Assembly (NCBI RefSeq): GCF_002902385.1
Contig: NZ_PPQH01000009.1
Coordinates: forward strand, 186,001 to 250,000
Direction: 5' to 3'
Origin: Staphylococcus intermedius NCTC 11048
GTDB taxonomy: Bacteria > Bacillota > Bacilli > Staphylococcales > Staphylococcaceae
DNA length: 64,000 nucleotides
Part shown: positions 62,130 to 64,000 of the stretch, in pieces
How positions within the stretch are numbered: the stretch's first letter is position 1
Layout: every line of letters begins with the position of its first letter
Program-made: the position numbers and the translations under genes
The notes under the pieces: model-generated
Told to the model about the DNA's origin: nothing
Database searches by the model: none
What the model saw: only the letters and a program-made list of their open reading frames with translations

Positions 62130-62954
62130 TTGAGTGTTATCATACTTATTCTCGTAGGCTTTTTATCCGCTATTATCGGTTCCTTAGTCGGAATTGGTGG
62201 CGGCATTATTATTGTACCGACGCTCATATATTTTGGTGTCTCATTAAATATTTTAGGGGGGATTACACCTCAAACGGCAATCGGTACGTCATCTATTATT
62301 TTGATTGCGACAGGACTATCCTCAACAGTAGGGTATTTAAAACAAAAGCAAGTCGATGTCAAAAACGGGATTATATTCACGATTGGTATTATTCCTGGGG
62401 CGTTGATTGGGGCTTATTTAAGTCAGTTTTTAACGTTGCATTCATTTAATTTATATTTTGGTATCTTTCTTATCGTCGTGTCGGTGCTACTCATGGTACG
62501 TCATCGGATCCCACCGATCAAAGCCTTCCAACAAGAACGTTATATGAAATCATTTACAGATGCACATGGTGAACATTATCGTTATGGTGTTGTGCCATCT
62601 ATTGCGATTATTGCATCATTTGTGATTGGTTTAACTGCAGGTTTATTTGGTATTGGCGGCGGTGCACTCATGACGCCACTCATGTTGCTTGTATTCCGAT
62701 TTCCGCCCCACGTCGCAGTAGGGACAAGTATGATGATGATTTTCTTTTCAAGTGTGACGGGTTCAATCGGCCACATTATGTTAGGCCATGTCCTATGGGG
62801 ATACAGTCTAATCTTAATCATATCGAGCTGGATTGGTGCGCAGTTAGGTGTGAGATTAAATAAAACAATCAAATCTGACACTGTCGTACTCATTTTACGA
62901 TTAGTCATGCTAGGATTAGGAATTTATCTCATTTTACAATCATTCTTTAACTAA
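62130..62954 (+). CDS. Sulfite exporter TauE/SafE family membrane protein, YunE-like
   Basis: 274 aa from a TTG at 62130, 8 bases after AGGAGG; an ATG at 62124 is in frame but too close to the site. Eight or so membrane segments with two repeats of the TauE pattern, GSLVGIGGGIIIVPTLIYFG and GLFGIGGGALMTPLMLLVF. A transporter of sulfur-containing or other organic anions is inferred. Co-transcribed with its neighbours. Confidence 0.88.
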   Translation: MSVIILILVGFLSAIIGSLVGIGGGIIIVPTLIYFGVSLNILGGITPQTAIGTSSIILIATGLSSTVGYLKQKQVDVKNGIIFTIGIIPGALIGAYLSQFLTLHSFNLYFGIFLIVVSVLLMVRHRIPPIKAFQQERYMKSFTDAHGEHYRYGVVPSIAIIASFVIGLTAGLFGIGGGALMTPLMLLVFRFPPHVAVGTSMMMIFFSSVTGSIGHIMLGHVLWGYSLILIISSWIGAQLGVRLNKTIKSDTVVLILRLVMLGLGIYLILQSFFN

Positions 62955-62970
62955 AAAGTGAGGCGAGATT

Positions 62971-64000
62971 ATGCGTATAACGATTTATCATACGAATGAT
63001 ATTCACAGTCATTTACATGCTTATTCACGTATCACAGCCTATTTAACAAAGGCACGTACACAATTAGCGCACCCTTCTCGATATGTTGATATCGGCGATC
63101 ATGTCGATTTATCCTTACCTGTAACTGAAGGAACGTTAGGAAAGCGTAATATCGAACTTCTGAATGCAGCAGGGTGTGATGTTGCGACAATCGGGAACAA
63201 CGAAGGAATGACGATTTCGCATGAAACACTGAATGCATTGTACGACGAGGCACAGTTTAAAGTGACGTGTACGAATGTATTAGATGAATCAGGACAATTA
63301 CCGCACAATTTTTTATCTTCCTACATTGAACAAATTGAAGATGTGCGTATCATGTATGTCGCAGCGACAGCCCCGTTCACGCCATTTTATCGTGCATTGG
63401 ATTGGGTCGTTACAGATCCGTTTGATGCGATACGACAAGAAATCGATGCGCACAAAGGGGAATATGACGTCTTAATCATCTTAAGTCATGTAGGGATCTT
63501 CTTTGATGAAAAACTTTGTGAAGCGATGCCAGAAATTGACGTCATTTTTGGTGCCCATACACATCATTACTTTGAAGACGGTGAAGTTCAAAATGGTGTA
63601 TTAATGGCAGCAGCAGGAAAATACGGTCAATTTTTAGGAGAAGTGACTTTAGAGATAGAAAATGGAAATGTCGTTGAGAAAACGGCGAAGTTACACCCAC
63701 TCGAACAATTGCCGGAAGTTGAAACAAACTTTGAAGCTGAAGGTCAAGCACTGCTCAATACACCGGTTGTGGATCACCCCGTCACTTTACAACGCGCCAC
63801 GAACCATATTACAGAAGCAAGCTATTTGTTAGCTGAAAGTGTGCATGAATTTACTGAAGCAGACTGCACAATTATTAATGCAGGCCTGATTGTAAAAGGA
63901 TACACGGAACAGCGATTGACTGAATATGATATCCATCAAATGTTGCCACATCCGATTAATGCTGTGCGCATTCGATTAACAGGTGCTGAACTTAAAGAAG
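62971..64000 (+). CDS. Bifunctional metallophosphatase/5'-nucleotidase, YunD-like (3' end outside window)
   Basis: The frame is open from the ATG at 62971 to the window edge (at least 343 codons). Metallophosphoesterase motifs are visible: YHTNDIHSHL (D and H metal ligands), VDIGDHVDLS, TIGNNEGM, LSHVG and FGAHTHHYF. The C-terminal 5'-nucleotidase domain has begun (ITEASYLLAES, then IINAGLIVKGY). No signal peptide, so it is likely cytoplasmic, unlike UshA. Substrate probably nucleotides or related phosphoesters. Confidence 0.93.
   Translation, partial: MRITIYHTNDIHSHLHAYSRITAYLTKARTQLAHPSRYVDIGDHVDLSLPVTEGTLGKRNIELLNAAGCDVATIGNNEGMTISHETLNALYDEAQFKVTCTNVLDESGQLPHNFLSSYIEQIEDVRIMYVAATAPFTPFYRALDWVVTDPFDAIRQEIDAHKGEYDVLIILSHVGIFFDEKLCEAMPEIDVIFGAHTHHYFEDGEVQNGVLMAAAGKYGQFLGEVTLEIENGNVVEKTAKLHPLEQLPEVETNFEAEGQALLNTPVVDHPVTLQRATNHITEASYLLAESVHEFTEADCTIINAGLIVKGYTEQRLTEYDIHQMLPHPINAVRIRLTGAELKE

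Overview
The window is chromosomal DNA from a Staphylococcus. It is AT-rich and Gram-positive, and the gene order matches the staphylococcal backbone: prfB-csbA-uvrBA-hprK-lgt-trxB-rapZ-yvcK-whiA-clpP, gapR-gapA-pgk-tpiA-gpmI-eno, secG-est-rnr-smpB-ssrA, gcvH-metNIQ and sufCDSUB. A SEB/SEC-type superantigen beside ssrA, together with FmtA, suggests a coagulase-positive animal-associated species of the S. intermedius/pseudintermedius/delphini group. That species call is inference.

Layout. 1-15940 holds the end of prfB, an HD-domain 5'-nucleotidase, csbA, a LexA-controlled uvrBA pair, hprK-lgt-acyltransferase-TPR-trxB, and rapZ-yvcK-whiA. Between whiA and tRNA-Arg/clpP lies a compact AT-rich insertion (about 16000-17490) of three tightly coupled genes: a PARP-like ADP-ribosyltransferase, a small uncharacterised protein and a SecB-like chaperone. 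This is a toxin-antitoxin-chaperone (TAC) arrangement resembling the E. coli anti-phage CmdTAC system, and it is the most interesting locus here. clpP follows with a textbook CtsR box over its promoter.

17900-34980 carries clpP, a GNAT enzyme, an epimerase-like protein, a candidate small RNA, small membrane proteins, the CggR/GapR-controlled glycolytic operon, then secG, a carboxylesterase, RNase R, SmpB and tmRNA. After tmRNA (about 34980-38470) comes an accessory strip: the superantigen gene, a two-gene DUF6978/DUF1828 cassette and decayed coding fragments. This looks like the remains of an island that used the ssrA 3' end as its integration site.

38469-64000 returns to metabolism and housekeeping: FmtA, Ohr, D-lactate dehydrogenase, AroD, a nitroreductase, thioredoxin-like proteins, GcvH, a SAM-riboswitch-controlled methionine ABC transporter with two substrate-binding lipoproteins, DUF368, the SUF iron-sulfur operon, a DJ-1-like protein, a CNNM/CorC protein, a nitronate monooxygenase and a yunFED-like cluster that runs off the right edge.

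A family of dispersed, hairpin-rich intergenic repeats (about 7050-7337 reversed, 12775-12990, 29470-29985, 58936-59310) recurs between operons. In the two fullest copies the stems are kept while the loops differ.
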